Shown: positions 6,756-14,802 of the stretch, piece after piece
How the letters are laid out: the number at the start of each line of letters is the position of its first letter
How positions within the stretch are numbered: position 1 is the stretch's first letter
Made by a program: the position numbers and the translations under genes
Assembly: GCA_024225635.1 (NCBI GenBank)
Contig: JAAEMK010000499.1
Coordinates: 62,001 to 126,000, forward strand
DNA from: Desulfobacteraceae bacterium
GTDB lineage: Bacteria > Desulfobacterota > Desulfobacteria > Desulfobacterales > Desulfobacteraceae
Reading direction: 5' to 3'
DNA: 64,000 bases
The notes under the pieces: model-generated
What the model was told of the DNA's origin: nothing
The model's database searches: none
What the model saw: the letters and a program-made list of their open reading frames with translations, nothing else

Positions 6756-7004
6756 CAATCTCAGGATCAACGCTGAATTTGAGCAGGACACTCCAAGGAC
6801 TTGATTGTCTTCTGGATCTCAAGCTCATCACTTGGCCGAGAGCCTAACGTTTATCATGAATGGGACCACTATACTGCTTGTTATTCTGCATTAAAAACTG
6901 CCGGGCGCCCCATTCCTCCCGGCACCACAACTCACATGGGGAAGACGAAATATGAAAATAACGATAATACAGTTGCGCCTTGAGCTGACAACAAGGAGGA
7001 TGTC

Positions 7005-8339
7005 ATGACAAACATGCCAGCACTCACATTGAACAGTGCTTTGGAAGCCCTGCAAAGGCAAGACACACCAGAAACAAATCTGGTTTTGAGCTATTTGAAC
7101 GACCTCAGGGCGAAGAACGTTGTTACTTTGGGGACTGATGAGGCGTTCGCCTTGACTGATGGGAAAGGACAGATTCGGGCGTTTAAGCAGAACACTTACC
7201 TTTCGAATCGCAACGGTGGACTTATCCAGCCTGTTTCCGGAAGTCCTTTTGTGGTTTCAGCTCAAGGGTATGAAATTTGGGCAGAAGCAGCTGGGGCAAG
7301 CGTTATTTTTCCCAAGGAGGTTTTAGTTGGAAATGAATGGAGGCCAAATCCATTCGCAGAGCGTGACCCGAAAAATCGCAGAATACTTGCTGTTCATGCC
7401 AGGGCGGTGGCCTTCAAATTTTCATCAAAGGGGATTCCCCAGGTCAGCGACTGGACCACTATCTTTGATACCCCGTCCTATCGCATGATTGATCTTCTTG
7501 CTAAAGCGAAAAAGACTCCCCAGGCCTTTAAATTGCTCCCTGCAGACATGGATCCTCCCGAATCAAAAAACGCTACCTGGGCCGCATACCCATTCGACGA
7601 GTCAACCAAGCTGTGGCTCAACACATCCCACGATGAAGTCCTCACCTGGTTTGCCCAGATCCTGAACCGGGAAAAAAAGGCCATGGATTTTGCCCAGACC
7701 TTTGCCAAAAGGAACGCCTTGAAACATCTCTCCGGACTTCAGAAGGCCCCGGGTCCTGATTGGAATATTCCGGTGCTCTGCTGGAGACCCACAAACGGCA
7801 ACATCATCAAGTGGGATGCAACCGAATATGTCCAGCTTCAGGGCAAGGTTGGCGGCATGATCTCCGGCGACAATTCCATGTTCGAGAGCGACACCCCGCA
7901 GATTGAAATGAAGCAGGGTAAAGAGAATGTCTCAGACGAACAGGGTTTCGACAATCTTGAAGCCGAAACGGATCCCGAAGATCAGACCGATGTGATCGAA
8001 GTGCAGCACTCCACCACAAAAGAACAGTCTCCCCAGGAACAGCCCGTTGAACCACAACCGGCCCAGAACGAAATTCCTCCCCAGGCTCAGCAGGCCGCAG
8101 CTGAATCCAAGCCGGCGCCCGAGCCGAAATCTGGGCCTGAAGAGCCCCCGAAGGAGATCTCCAAAGAGAACAAGCAGGCGCAGCAAACACAGAATATTTT
8201 TCCCAGCGACTACCAGAAGGCCTGCAAAGAACTCAACGTGAGCGATGATCCCCTCGCCGTCGATGCCGAGACCGCCGTTAAACTCGTCCGGAAAGTCAGC
8301 GAGTATATGGACATGCAGGCCGAAGGAGGTGAAGCATGA
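7005..8339 (+). CDS. Unrecognised phage protein, first gene of recombination module
   Basis: 444 aa. Residues 1 to about 310 appear globular (AEAAGASVIFPKEV, DWTTIFDTPSYRMIDLLAKA, NIPVLCWRPTNGNIIKWD). A Pro/Gln/Glu-rich linker runs from about 330 to 395, and a small helical domain ends the protein. I do not recognise the family. It overlaps the split Rad50-like ATPase gene by four bases, and a UvrD helicase follows. That context resembles phage recombination modules in which the first gene is a strand-annealing protein; this is inference from position. The start is ATG 7005 (MTNMPAL), with AAGGAGG upstream. Confidence 0.7.
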   Translation: MTNMPALTLNSALEALQRQDTPETNLVLSYLNDLRAKNVVTLGTDEAFALTDGKGQIRAFKQNTYLSNRNGGLIQPVSGSPFVVSAQGYEIWAEAAGASVIFPKEVLVGNEWRPNPFAERDPKNRRILAVHARAVAFKFSSKGIPQVSDWTTIFDTPSYRMIDLLAKAKKTPQAFKLLPADMDPPESKNATWAAYPFDESTKLWLNTSHDEVLTWFAQILNREKKAMDFAQTFAKRNALKHLSGLQKAPGPDWNIPVLCWRPTNGNIIKWDATEYVQLQGKVGGMISGDNSMFESDTPQIEMKQGKENVSDEQGFDNLEAETDPEDQTDVIEVQHSTTKEQSPQEQPVEPQPAQNEIPPQAQQAAAESKPAPEPKSGPEEPPKEISKENKQAQQTQNIFPSDYQKACKELNVSDDPLAVDAETAVKLVRKVSEYMDMQAEGGEA

Positions 8340-9358
8340 TCACCCATATCAGAACCAAAGGCTTCAAAGGTCAGAACATCAACGAAGAGATCTCCAACAA
8401 AACCCTTTTTATCGGTCCCAACGGTTGCGGGAAATCAACCCGGTCCCATGCCATTGCCCTAGTCGTGCTCGGGTATATCCCCTGGGCGGCCAAGGTTAAA
8501 AAGAAACCGGTCGATATCCTGGACACCTATGGGGCGGACAACACCCTGACCGCAGCCGTCACGATCAACGATACGGAGTTTGAGAGGCATCTCTCCCGGT
8601 CAAACAAAGGATCTGTGTCTCAGCGATTGCGGGTGGATAAACAAAAGTACAACGCAACCGATTTCGCCGTGGAACTGGACCGGGCCGGGGCCCCAAAAAT
8701 ATTTGATGTCTCTGCCTTCATGGAACTATCAGACCAAAAGAAAATCGAGCTGGTTTTCAATCTGTTCCCCCCTAAGGGTGATGTAAAAAATCTTACCAGT
8801 CAGATCGACAAGAAAACCACGGAGCTCAATAAGCTCAACAAACAAGTTCAAGCTTCAAATGGCGTCATTCAGCGTCTAACCACCAGCAAAAGCAATCTCG
8901 AACTCCCGACCGGAAGCCTTGCCGAGACCCAGGCAGAAATCGTAACCTTGACAGCCCAGGTCAAGAAAGCCCAGGAAGGTCTCAAAGCGGCCGAGATTGA
9001 AGCAGCCGAAATCACAACCGAAGAGAAAACCCGGGAGAAAGTCCAAACCGAACAAGAAGCCGGTCTCATTCATATGGGTGGAGCCGGGTCGTCACAATCT
9101 ACTCAAAAGGCTCCTTCCCCTGAAAAACCTTCAGCTCAGGTTCTCCCCAAAAAAATGGAAGACCAGGCCAACTCCCCAGGAATGAACCGGATAAAAGATT
9201 TTATTTCCGATGGCCCGAGTCCTTTTGACGGTCCTGACCCTATCAAATCCATCCAGCTTATCATTGATACCCTGGAGGCCGCCGGGTGTGCTGCATGTGC
9301 GGCAAGACTTGTGGCTAAAAGTGAACTGATGAAATTCAAGAGGAGGGCTGCAGCATGA
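8336..9358 (+). CDS. N-terminal half of a split Rad50/SMC-like ATPase
   Basis: 340 aa. It opens with a strand-rich lobe carrying a Walker A loop (GPNGCGKST, residues 27-35), as in Rad50, SbcC and RecF. A coiled-coil-like region (about 145-245) follows, then a Pro/Ser-rich linker. The last 25 residues hold a CAAC pair (Cys318, Cys321). There is no Walker B or ABC signature; those are in the next gene. The CxxC at the end of the coil is where Rad50 carries its zinc hook. It overlaps both neighbours by four bases, so all three are coupled. Confidence 0.75.
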   Translation: MITHIRTKGFKGQNINEEISNKTLFIGPNGCGKSTRSHAIALVVLGYIPWAAKVKKKPVDILDTYGADNTLTAAVTINDTEFERHLSRSNKGSVSQRLRVDKQKYNATDFAVELDRAGAPKIFDVSAFMELSDQKKIELVFNLFPPKGDVKNLTSQIDKKTTELNKLNKQVQASNGVIQRLTTSKSNLELPTGSLAETQAEIVTLTAQVKKAQEGLKAAEIEAAEITTEEKTREKVQTEQEAGLIHMGGAGSSQSTQKAPSPEKPSAQVLPKKMEDQANSPGMNRIKDFISDGPSPFDGPDPIKSIQLIIDTLEAAGCAACAARLVAKSELMKFKRRAAA

Positions 9359-9912
9359 GTGCTGATATCAAGATGATGGAAGATCAGATTGAGGGCATGG
9401 TCACAAAAGGAAAGAAACTCAGAGCTGATGAAGCTCTTTTTCTAAAAGCTCTGGGGATCGACGAAGAGACTGAGAAAACCCGGCAAGATCGTGATGCCGA
9501 TTCCGGTAAGGTTGAAACTCTCAAGGCTGAGATCAAGGACCTCAAGAAGAAAAAGCAGAATTCTCTCAAAGGTGTAGCCGCGGCAATCAGCAAAAAAATG
9601 GGCGAGGTCCTTCCTGTTGGCGATGCTGTTTTTTCTGTTGATAACGGCGTGTTCTTTGGCTGGAACTATGCCGGGAAGAAGATCCCCTATGATGGCCTAT
9701 CCGGCGGTCAAGCTCAGATTTTCAATTCTGCCCTGGCTCATGCCCTGCAGGCGAACATTCTCGTGATCGAGGCCGGGGAGCTCGATGATGATCACCTTGG
9801 TTCAACCCTGGAGGAACTCGCTAAAGTCGGTTCGCAGATAATTGTCAACACCTGCCATCCCTTGCAAAAAGTAGCTCCACAACCCTTTAAACCCGTAGTT
9901 TTTGGAGGATAA
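9355..9912 (+). CDS. C-terminal half of the split Rad50/SMC-like ATPase
   Basis: 185 aa. A returning coiled coil (about residues 40-85) is followed by an ATPase lobe with the ABC signature LSGGQ (115-119), a hydrophobic strand ILVIEAGELDDD in the Walker B and D-loop position, and a His in NTCHP (His168) as switch. Where most relatives have Asp-Glu, this protein has Glu139-Ala140, so catalysis may be altered unless the Glu of GELD takes over. It should assemble with the preceding 340-aa protein into one ATPase head. The start ATG overlaps the upstream stop. Confidence 0.72.
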   Translation: MSADIKMMEDQIEGMVTKGKKLRADEALFLKALGIDEETEKTRQDRDADSGKVETLKAEIKDLKKKKQNSLKGVAAAISKKMGEVLPVGDAVFSVDNGVFFGWNYAGKKIPYDGLSGGQAQIFNSALAHALQANILVIEAGELDDDHLGSTLEELAKVGSQIIVNTCHPLQKVAPQPFKPVVFGG

Positions 9913-9913
9913 C

Positions 9914-11710
9914 ATGGATTCACTCAGTACGGAACAAAGAGCAGCTGTAGAAACGACTTCAACCAAATCCCTGACCCTGGCCGGCGCCGGTTCTGGAAAA
10001 ACCCGTGTGCTGATCAAGAGGATTCAGCACCTCATGGAAAATGAGAAGGTGAGTCCTTTTGAGATCCTGGCATTTACCTTCACCCGAAAGGCTGCAGGGG
10101 AGATCAAGAAGAGGCTCGAGGAGAGTGTCGGCCCCCAGGCCCACCGGGTTACCATGGGGACCATGCACGGGGTGGCCCTGAATATGCTCCAGCGGTTTGG
10201 GGAAATGGTCGGGCTCCGCCCTGGGAAGATCACTGTCTATTCCGGATGGGAGGAGCAGTTCCTCCTTAAGGATGTTGCCATGGAGCTTGGATACCATAGC
10301 GGCAAAGCCTGGAAAGGAGTACGGAAAAAGGACATCGACAAAGAGTTTAACTGGCTCTATACAACCCCTCACGCCAGTATTGCCGACTCAGGACTCTACG
10401 AACATGAAATTATGAGAGCTTTCTTTGATCGATGCCGGGAAAACAACGCCTTGACCTATGGCTCCATCCTTAAAACTTTCGAAAAATTACTCCCCAAGAT
10501 CGCCCACATGCTCCAATTTAAACACATCCTGGTTGATGAGACCCAGGACAACGACCCGCTCCAGTGGTTTATTGTAAACAAGATGTGTGAACTCTGTGGT
10601 GCTTCACTGTTTGCCGTGGGTGACATCGATCAATCAATCTATGCTTTCCGTGGTGCAGATCCTGAATATCTTGTGCGCCATGAGAACGATTTTGACATCT
10701 ACCGCCTTCAGGCCAATTACCGGAGTTCGGCCTCAATCGTCGAGGGGGCGAACCGGCTGATCGAGCACAACGATAACCGGCTCCCCAAGACCATGGTACC
10801 TAACAGAAAAGACTCCAACCCTACGCATTGTGTCGAAAACAAGGACAGCGCGGCCATAGTCGAGATGTTGGAGGAAAGCTATTCGGGAGGATACCCGCCG
10901 GAGAACATTGCCGTCCTCGGCCGGAATCATTTTTTATTGGCAAAACTCTCCAGACTTCTCGAGGAGGCGGGCTTTCCCCATGAGTACGTCGGCAAGGACA
11001 CAGCTTTGACAAACTCCGAGGAATTCCGGCGCTTCCATGCTTTTCTTAAACTCATTGTAAATCCGTTTGATAATTTCAGTTTTCTCTTGATCCGTGACAT
11101 TGCCGGGATCTCCCAGGAGGAGTACGGAGAGGTCAGAGTTAAGGCTGCCCAGAAAGGGGGAAGTCATTTCCAGACATGGTTATCTGGAGAACCCTCAGTT
11201 AACCCATTCCAGAATTACACACACAAAGATTTCAATGCTCTGGTCGAGCATATAACCTTCTGGTGTCAAAGCTTTTCGGAAGTTAACGATATCAAGAGCT
11301 TTGCCTTGCAGTGGGCAGAAGAAAGTCCGAACATTCAGGATACCGCTTGCGATGAGGGCCCGGTCCAAAATTATCTTGGCTGGTTGGCTACCTATGACCT
11401 CCAGGACGAGATAAAAGAAGACGTCAAGGGGGTTCAACTCATGACAATTCATGCTTCCAAAGGCCTTGAGTTTCCCACGGTGATAATCGCCGGTCTCAAC
11501 GAGGGGATCTTTCCTTCCAAGCATGCCCAAAAAAACATGGATGAAATGGAGGGTGAAAGGCGTTTGGCATATGTCGCCTCTACCCGGGCTGAGAATCAGC
11601 TCATTTTGACATCCAGGCCGGTCGAGAGAGATCCCAAAAGCGGCAAGATCAAGGGACCGGCATCAAGGTTTATCCGAGAGACGATTCAGAAAAAAGAAAA
11701 AGCAGCTTAA
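9914..11710 (+). CDS. UvrD/Rep-family superfamily 1 helicase
   Basis: About 598 aa from ATG 9914, preceded by GGAGG. All SF1A motifs are visible: I TLAGAGSGKTR, Ia AFTFTRKAAGEI, II ILVDETQD, III GDIDQSIYAFRGA, IV LQANYRSS, V MTIHASKGLEF, VI RRLAYVASTRA. It should translocate 3'-5' on single-stranded DNA and unwind duplexes. It is shorter than host UvrD (about 720 aa) and lies inside the phage recombination module, so it likely works with the split ATPase in phage DNA replication or repair. Motif II reads DETQ rather than the usual DEFQ or DEAQ. Confidence 0.92.
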   Translation: MDSLSTEQRAAVETTSTKSLTLAGAGSGKTRVLIKRIQHLMENEKVSPFEILAFTFTRKAAGEIKKRLEESVGPQAHRVTMGTMHGVALNMLQRFGEMVGLRPGKITVYSGWEEQFLLKDVAMELGYHSGKAWKGVRKKDIDKEFNWLYTTPHASIADSGLYEHEIMRAFFDRCRENNALTYGSILKTFEKLLPKIAHMLQFKHILVDETQDNDPLQWFIVNKMCELCGASLFAVGDIDQSIYAFRGADPEYLVRHENDFDIYRLQANYRSSASIVEGANRLIEHNDNRLPKTMVPNRKDSNPTHCVENKDSAAIVEMLEESYSGGYPPENIAVLGRNHFLLAKLSRLLEEAGFPHEYVGKDTALTNSEEFRRFHAFLKLIVNPFDNFSFLLIRDIAGISQEEYGEVRVKAAQKGGSHFQTWLSGEPSVNPFQNYTHKDFNALVEHITFWCQSFSEVNDIKSFALQWAEESPNIQDTACDEGPVQNYLGWLATYDLQDEIKEDVKGVQLMTIHASKGLEFPTVIIAGLNEGIFPSKHAQKNMDEMEGERRLAYVASTRAENQLILTSRPVERDPKSGKIKGPASRFIRETIQKKEKAA

Positions 11711-11758
11711 TTTCATTATACCCCAAATCTTCTATTTCCAACTCAACGCCTGGGCTAC

Positions 11759-11784
11759 GGAAGGCTTCACCACTGGAGCCTTCC
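11759..11784 (+). other. Hairpin after the helicase gene
   Basis: GGAAGGCT (11759-11766) and AGCCTTCC (11777-11784) form an 8-bp stem with a 10-nt loop and no T-run. It may be a processing site or an attenuator between the helicase and the small downstream genes. Confidence 0.4.
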
Positions 11785-11822
11785 AAGAATCCCTTACCGG
11801 GGGAATAGATTAAGGAGAATCC

Positions 11823-12047
11823 ATGGCAAAAAAAAAGAAAAAATTACCAACACCGGCGGCCGCAAAAAAAGAATTCAACTCCCTGGTAGAGGAGATCCGG
11901 GGGGTAGCCTTGGAGCTGATAGAAGAGCTGAAGGTGGCATACAAAAACAAGGCCGCCAACCGTAGGGCTCGATTGCTGACACTGGACCTGGAGCATAAAG
12001 GCAAGGAGTTCCGCCGGGCTTCCATGGATTATGATCTGACGAGGTAA
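11823..12047 (+). CDS. Small basic helical phage protein
   Basis: 74 aa, unrecognised. It starts with a Lys run (MAKKKKK) and then forms one long predicted helix with heptad character (FNSLVEEIRGVALELIEELK). A ribosome binding site, TAAGGAG, precedes ATG 11823. It could be a small structural or DNA-associated protein. Nothing in the sequence fixes its function. Confidence 0.6.
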   Translation: MAKKKKKLPTPAAAKKEFNSLVEEIRGVALELIEELKVAYKNKAANRRARLLTLDLEHKGKEFRRASMDYDLTR

Positions 12048-12082
12048 TCTCATAACCAGCAGACGAAAGCAAGGAGAACACC

Positions 12083-12364
12083 ATGGAAGAGGCGAAAAAG
12101 TTTATTCCCTTTTGGCATATGACCGGGCAGATCATGATGGACCTCAGACGAAACCCGAAAGTCCAGAAGTTCGACAGCGACATCGAAATGATGGCCGCCT
12201 TAGCCAGGGAACTCCCGGACGTCGCCCAGGTTAAGATTCTCCAAATCAACGGAGAAGATGTTCTTTCCGTAGAATACAACCACAACCAATGGCGTGATGA
12301 ATTCAGGACCGTAAATCAGCTACTCAAGGAGCTCCGGCGACAGGCCGGGGCCCCAATGGATTAA
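12083..12364 (+). CDS. Hypothetical phage protein
   Basis: 93 aa, no recognised domain. A mixed helix-strand pattern (DVAQVKILQINGEDVLSVEY) suggests a small globular protein. The start at ATG 12083 has AAGGAG upstream. It lies in the rightward operon before the PAPS-reductase-like gene, separated from it by a dyad element. Confidence 0.6.
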   Translation: MEEAKKFIPFWHMTGQIMMDLRRNPKVQKFDSDIEMMAALARELPDVAQVKILQINGEDVLSVEYNHNQWRDEFRTVNQLLKELRRQAGAPMD

Positions 12365-12372
12365 ACAGAAAT

Positions 12373-12397
12373 TCAACTTTACAATGTATAAAGTTGA
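12373..12397. promoter_or_regulatory. 25-bp dyad element, copy 1
   Basis: TCAACTTTA and TAAAGTTGA flank CAATGTA, giving a 9-bp inverted repeat with a TATAAA-like centre. A second copy at 13945-13969 matches at 22 of 25 positions. Both sit 18 to 19 bp upstream of a start codon, so they may be phage operators or promoter elements. Confidence 0.55.
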
Positions 12398-12415
12398 TTT
12401 TTCATAAGGGGTAAA

Positions 12416-13177
12416 ATGGCTGAAAAAAATAACATATTATCTCTCTCTGGCGGCAAAGATTCTACGGCCGCTGGTGAACTAATGATAGAGCGTGGGGAAA
12501 AAATTCATTCTGCCGTTTTTTTTGATACATCCTGGGAGTTTCCGGCGATGTATCCGCACATAGACTTGTTCGAGAAGCGAACTGGGATCAAGGTTGTACG
12601 CCTAACCCCTGAAAGGACTTTTGATTACTGGATGTATGAGCGGCCCGCGGTGGCCAGGAAGGGTCCGAACAAGGGCAAGGTTCACCGGATCGGCAATGGA
12701 TGGCCATCCCCAATGCGGCGGTGGTGTACCCGGCAGAAAATAGACGCCATCGACAAATATTTAAAAACGATTGAAAACCCCGTCTCCTGTATTGGTTTTG
12801 CACACGACGAACAGAAACGGATTGGCTCTGTCTCGGCTAAGAAAAGAAGATATGAAAAGCGTTATCCTCTCGTTGAATACGGAGTTACGGAAGCCGAGGC
12901 CCTGAAGTATTGCAGAACTAAAGGGTATCACTGGGGGGGGCTTTATGACCATTTTAGCCGGGTTTCTTGTTTCTGCTGCCCTCTTCAAAAAATTGGTGAT
13001 CTTCGGATATTGAGAAAATATTTTCCGGATCTATGGTCACGGATGTTGGAAATGGATTCATCTGTCCCTGGGCACAACCGGGGATTCAAGGATTACAAAA
13101 CGGTCCATGATTTCGAGCGCCGGTTTGCTTTCGAAGACCGCCAGATGGACCTTTTCCCGGAAATGGCAGTAGCATGA
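12416..13177 (+). CDS. PAPS-reductase/ATP-pyrophosphatase-like phage protein
   Basis: 253 aa. The PP-loop SGGKDST (residues 11-17) marks the ATP-pyrophosphatase fold shared by PAPS reductases, CysD and DndC. A FFDTSWEFP segment, a Cys in RRWCTRQK and a cluster SCFCCPLQ (about 185) follow; the latter are typical of phage members and could bind metal or an Fe-S cluster. The C-terminal tail of true PAPS reductases (the ECGLH motif) is not seen. The substrate is unknown; phage relatives are often annotated as PAPS reductase without proof. The start ATG 12416 has AAGGGG upstream. Confidence 0.8.
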   Translation: MAEKNNILSLSGGKDSTAAGELMIERGEKIHSAVFFDTSWEFPAMYPHIDLFEKRTGIKVVRLTPERTFDYWMYERPAVARKGPNKGKVHRIGNGWPSPMRRWCTRQKIDAIDKYLKTIENPVSCIGFAHDEQKRIGSVSAKKRRYEKRYPLVEYGVTEAEALKYCRTKGYHWGGLYDHFSRVSCFCCPLQKIGDLRILRKYFPDLWSRMLEMDSSVPGHNRGFKDYKTVHDFERRFAFEDRQMDLFPEMAVA

Positions 13178-13217
13178 CAACAATGTATAAACACTCCTTT
13201 TGAAAGGTAAAAATATT

Positions 13218-13433
13218 ATGGGTATAAAACAAGACACATTAATGAAATTTGATCCAGCAACCAGGACAGAAAAACCATATCCAAGTCATGCATGCCAATG
13301 GCGGGATTGGCATGGTCACGGAACCGCCTGGCTTTATAATCCATGGACAGGGAAACAGAGATGCGCCGAAGATGTTGGGAGCGATGTAAAAGGGTTGTTG
13401 ATAGTCCCCCCGGAAGCGGAGCGGAGGGGATGA
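13218..13433 (+). CDS. Small hypothetical phage protein
   Basis: 71 aa from ATG 13218 (MGIKQDTLMKF), preceded by GAAAGG. It has a central His/Trp-rich segment (HACQWRDWHGHGTAWLYNPW). It is not recognised. Its TGA overlaps the ATG of the next gene, indicating coupling. Confidence 0.5.
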   Translation: MGIKQDTLMKFDPATRTEKPYPSHACQWRDWHGHGTAWLYNPWTGKQRCAEDVGSDVKGLLIVPPEAERRG

Positions 13434-13684
13434 TGGAAACCCATCCGGTACAGACAAAAGCGAATGGAAGGAAGGGCCAGGGCAGGATCTCAAAAGCCGT
13501 TACCATGAAGGCCTACGAGGTTTATTGCCATGTTTTTTCCGAGCAAGAGGCCATGGTCACCGGTGGTTGCCGTGGTGGTTTTAGTTCGGGGGAATTGATC
13601 GCTTTTTTATACGCCAGGTCGTTTCCGAAGGAAGAATGGAAAGACCGGGTTGCCGAAGTTTTCAGGGATATGGAGGAGATATAA
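13430..13684 (+). CDS. Small hypothetical phage protein
   Basis: 84 aa from ATG 13430, with GGAGGGG directly upstream and a 4-bp overlap with the previous stop. The middle (MKAYEVYCHVFSEQEAMVTG) and the C-terminal helix (WKDRVAEVFRDMEEI) look globular. No family recognised. Confidence 0.5.
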   Translation: MMETHPVQTKANGRKGQGRISKAVTMKAYEVYCHVFSEQEAMVTGGCRGGFSSGELIAFLYARSFPKEEWKDRVAEVFRDMEEI

Positions 13685-13686
13685 AC

Positions 13687-13938
13687 ATGAAAAAACCAAA
13701 ATTCGTTTTGACCTGGGCAAATGGGCACAAACTTCCCCGTCCTGTCTATTACCGGGAGACTGAGGCCGGTCACAATGCCTGCACCTACACCAGGGATGAT
13801 GCCCAAAAATTCCCATCTTCAAAAGCCGCTCTGCAAACATGGCGGAATATGCACGCCCGTCCCGAAGAATTTGAGCATTGTATTACTGCGGGGCATGTCA
13901 GGGCCGAGAGAGCCGATCAACCGGAATTTTGGTTCTAA
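13687..13938 (+). CDS. Small hypothetical phage protein
   Basis: 83 aa from ATG 13687, with GGAGG ten bases upstream. It is rich in aromatic residues, His and Arg. No domain is recognised. It begins two bases after the previous stop codon and is followed by the second 25-bp dyad element. Confidence 0.5.
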   Translation: MKKPKFVLTWANGHKLPRPVYYRETEAGHNACTYTRDDAQKFPSSKAALQTWRNMHARPEEFEHCITAGHVRAERADQPEFWF

Positions 13939-13944
13939 CCAGAA

Positions 13945-13969
13945 TCAACTTAATAATATATAAAGTTGA
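13945..13969. promoter_or_regulatory. 25-bp dyad element, copy 2
   Basis: TCAACTT (13945-13951) and AAGTTGA (13963-13969) flank an AT-only centre containing AATAATATATA. It aligns with the element at 12373 with three mismatches and likewise lies just ahead of a ribosome binding site (AAAAGGAGA). Confidence 0.55.
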
Positions 13970-13987
13970 TCCTCAAAAGGAGAATAG

Positions 13988-14281
13988 ATGCAAGCCAAAA
14001 TCAATGAACTCATAGCTTTTCTGAACACCGAAAGGCCAAAGTCAGCACCACATGAAGTCCAGACCTTACAGCGGTATTACAGGATTGTAACAGAAAGATC
14101 GGCATATTGTTTCGTGGTTAAAAGGGATTTCGAAAACAAAACAGTAGGCGCAGTCAAGGCCGGTGATCTCATGTTCCCAAAATCATGGTCGCAGCCGGCG
14201 AAGCATCCCCGGGGGAACCTCTTCAACCGGGATACTTGGGATGGAGCCTTTGGCGAATGGAGCATGGCATGCTTACGGTGA
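13988..14281 (+). CDS. Hypothetical phage protein
   Basis: 97 aa starting at ATG 13988 after AAAAGGAGAATAG. The sequence (YYRIVTERSAYCFVVKRDFE, then VGAVKAGDLMFPKSW) suggests a compact beta-rich fold. Unrecognised. Its end overlaps the start of the next small membrane protein gene by 13 bp. Confidence 0.55.
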   Translation: MQAKINELIAFLNTERPKSAPHEVQTLQRYYRIVTERSAYCFVVKRDFENKTVGAVKAGDLMFPKSWSQPAKHPRGNLFNRDTWDGAFGEWSMACLR

Positions 14282-14433
14282 TCTATCAGTTACTCAACCA
14301 CGGCGGCCTTGCCATGTCAGCAATGGAGATACTCCGAAGCGACTCAACCGGACCTATCGCTGCGGCTTGGCCTGCTTGGATAGCCGGGCTGTTTGTTGGG
14401 GAGATGGTAATTGAAGTAATAAAAAAAGGATAG
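14269..14433 (+). CDS. Small membrane protein of phage region
   Basis: 54 aa from ATG 14269, with GGAG six bases upstream. One hydrophobic helix (AAAWPAWIAGLFVGEMVIEV) near the C-terminus suggests a single-span inner-membrane peptide. A longer frame back to 14185 lies fully inside the previous gene and is less likely. The function is unknown; small lysogeny or lysis-control proteins have this shape. Confidence 0.4.
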   Translation: MLTVIYQLLNHGGLAMSAMEILRSDSTGPIAAAWPAWIAGLFVGEMVIEVIKKG

Positions 14434-14437
14434 AGCG

Positions 14438-14617
14438 ATGGCAACCCTGTATCAACATGAAAAAAACTTGCTCATGGGATTGGCCGAGCATCACCAACTG
14501 AAAGCCAATAGAGCCGAAAGTCACCTGGGGGTCCCCGGGCATAACGATAAGATGTTCCGAAAACAGCATGATAAGGAGACGGAGATTGTTCGTGTTCTTA
14601 AAAAAGCGGCTAAATAA
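14438..14617 (+). CDS. Small hypothetical phage protein
   Basis: 59 aa, ATG 14438 to TAA 14615-14617, with AAAGGA seven bases upstream. The translation starts MATLYQHEKNLLMGL and is charged and helical, with several His residues. It is a tight neighbour of the preceding gene and the last of the small-gene run before a hairpin at 14629-14650 (GCTCTCCC and GGGAGAGC). Confidence 0.5.
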   Translation: MATLYQHEKNLLMGLAEHHQLKANRAESHLGVPGHNDKMFRKQHDKETEIVRVLKKAAK

Positions 14618-14743
14618 ATTCAGGATGAGCTCTCCCCTCAAAGGGAGAGCGTTCCGCAAAATAGCAGTCACAGAAAACAAAAGCGTTCCGAATTGGACAG
14701 GCCTGTTCATCGGACCGAAAGATTCAATAAAGTCTTAACACAA

Positions 14744-14772
14744 GTTGACCCCCATCAGAAATAGGGGTCAAC
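14744..14772. other. Hairpin/dyad before the excisionase-integrase genes
   Basis: GTTGACCCC (14744-14752) and GGGGTCAAC (14764-14772) form a perfect 9-bp inverted repeat with an 11-nt spacer, 31 bp before the excisionase-like start. It may be an operator or a weak terminator. Confidence 0.45.
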
Positions 14773-14802
14773 AGAAGAACCAGTATTGAAAGGACAAAAC
14801 AC

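Noticed and set aside
6801-6983. 60-codon ORF in the leader of the rightward operon
   Set aside because: TTG start without a ribosome binding site, odd composition, and it lies between promoter and first gene.
14163-14414. 83-codon ORF overlapping two small phage genes
   Set aside because: Out of frame with both neighbours and no ribosome binding site; the neighbours have good ones.
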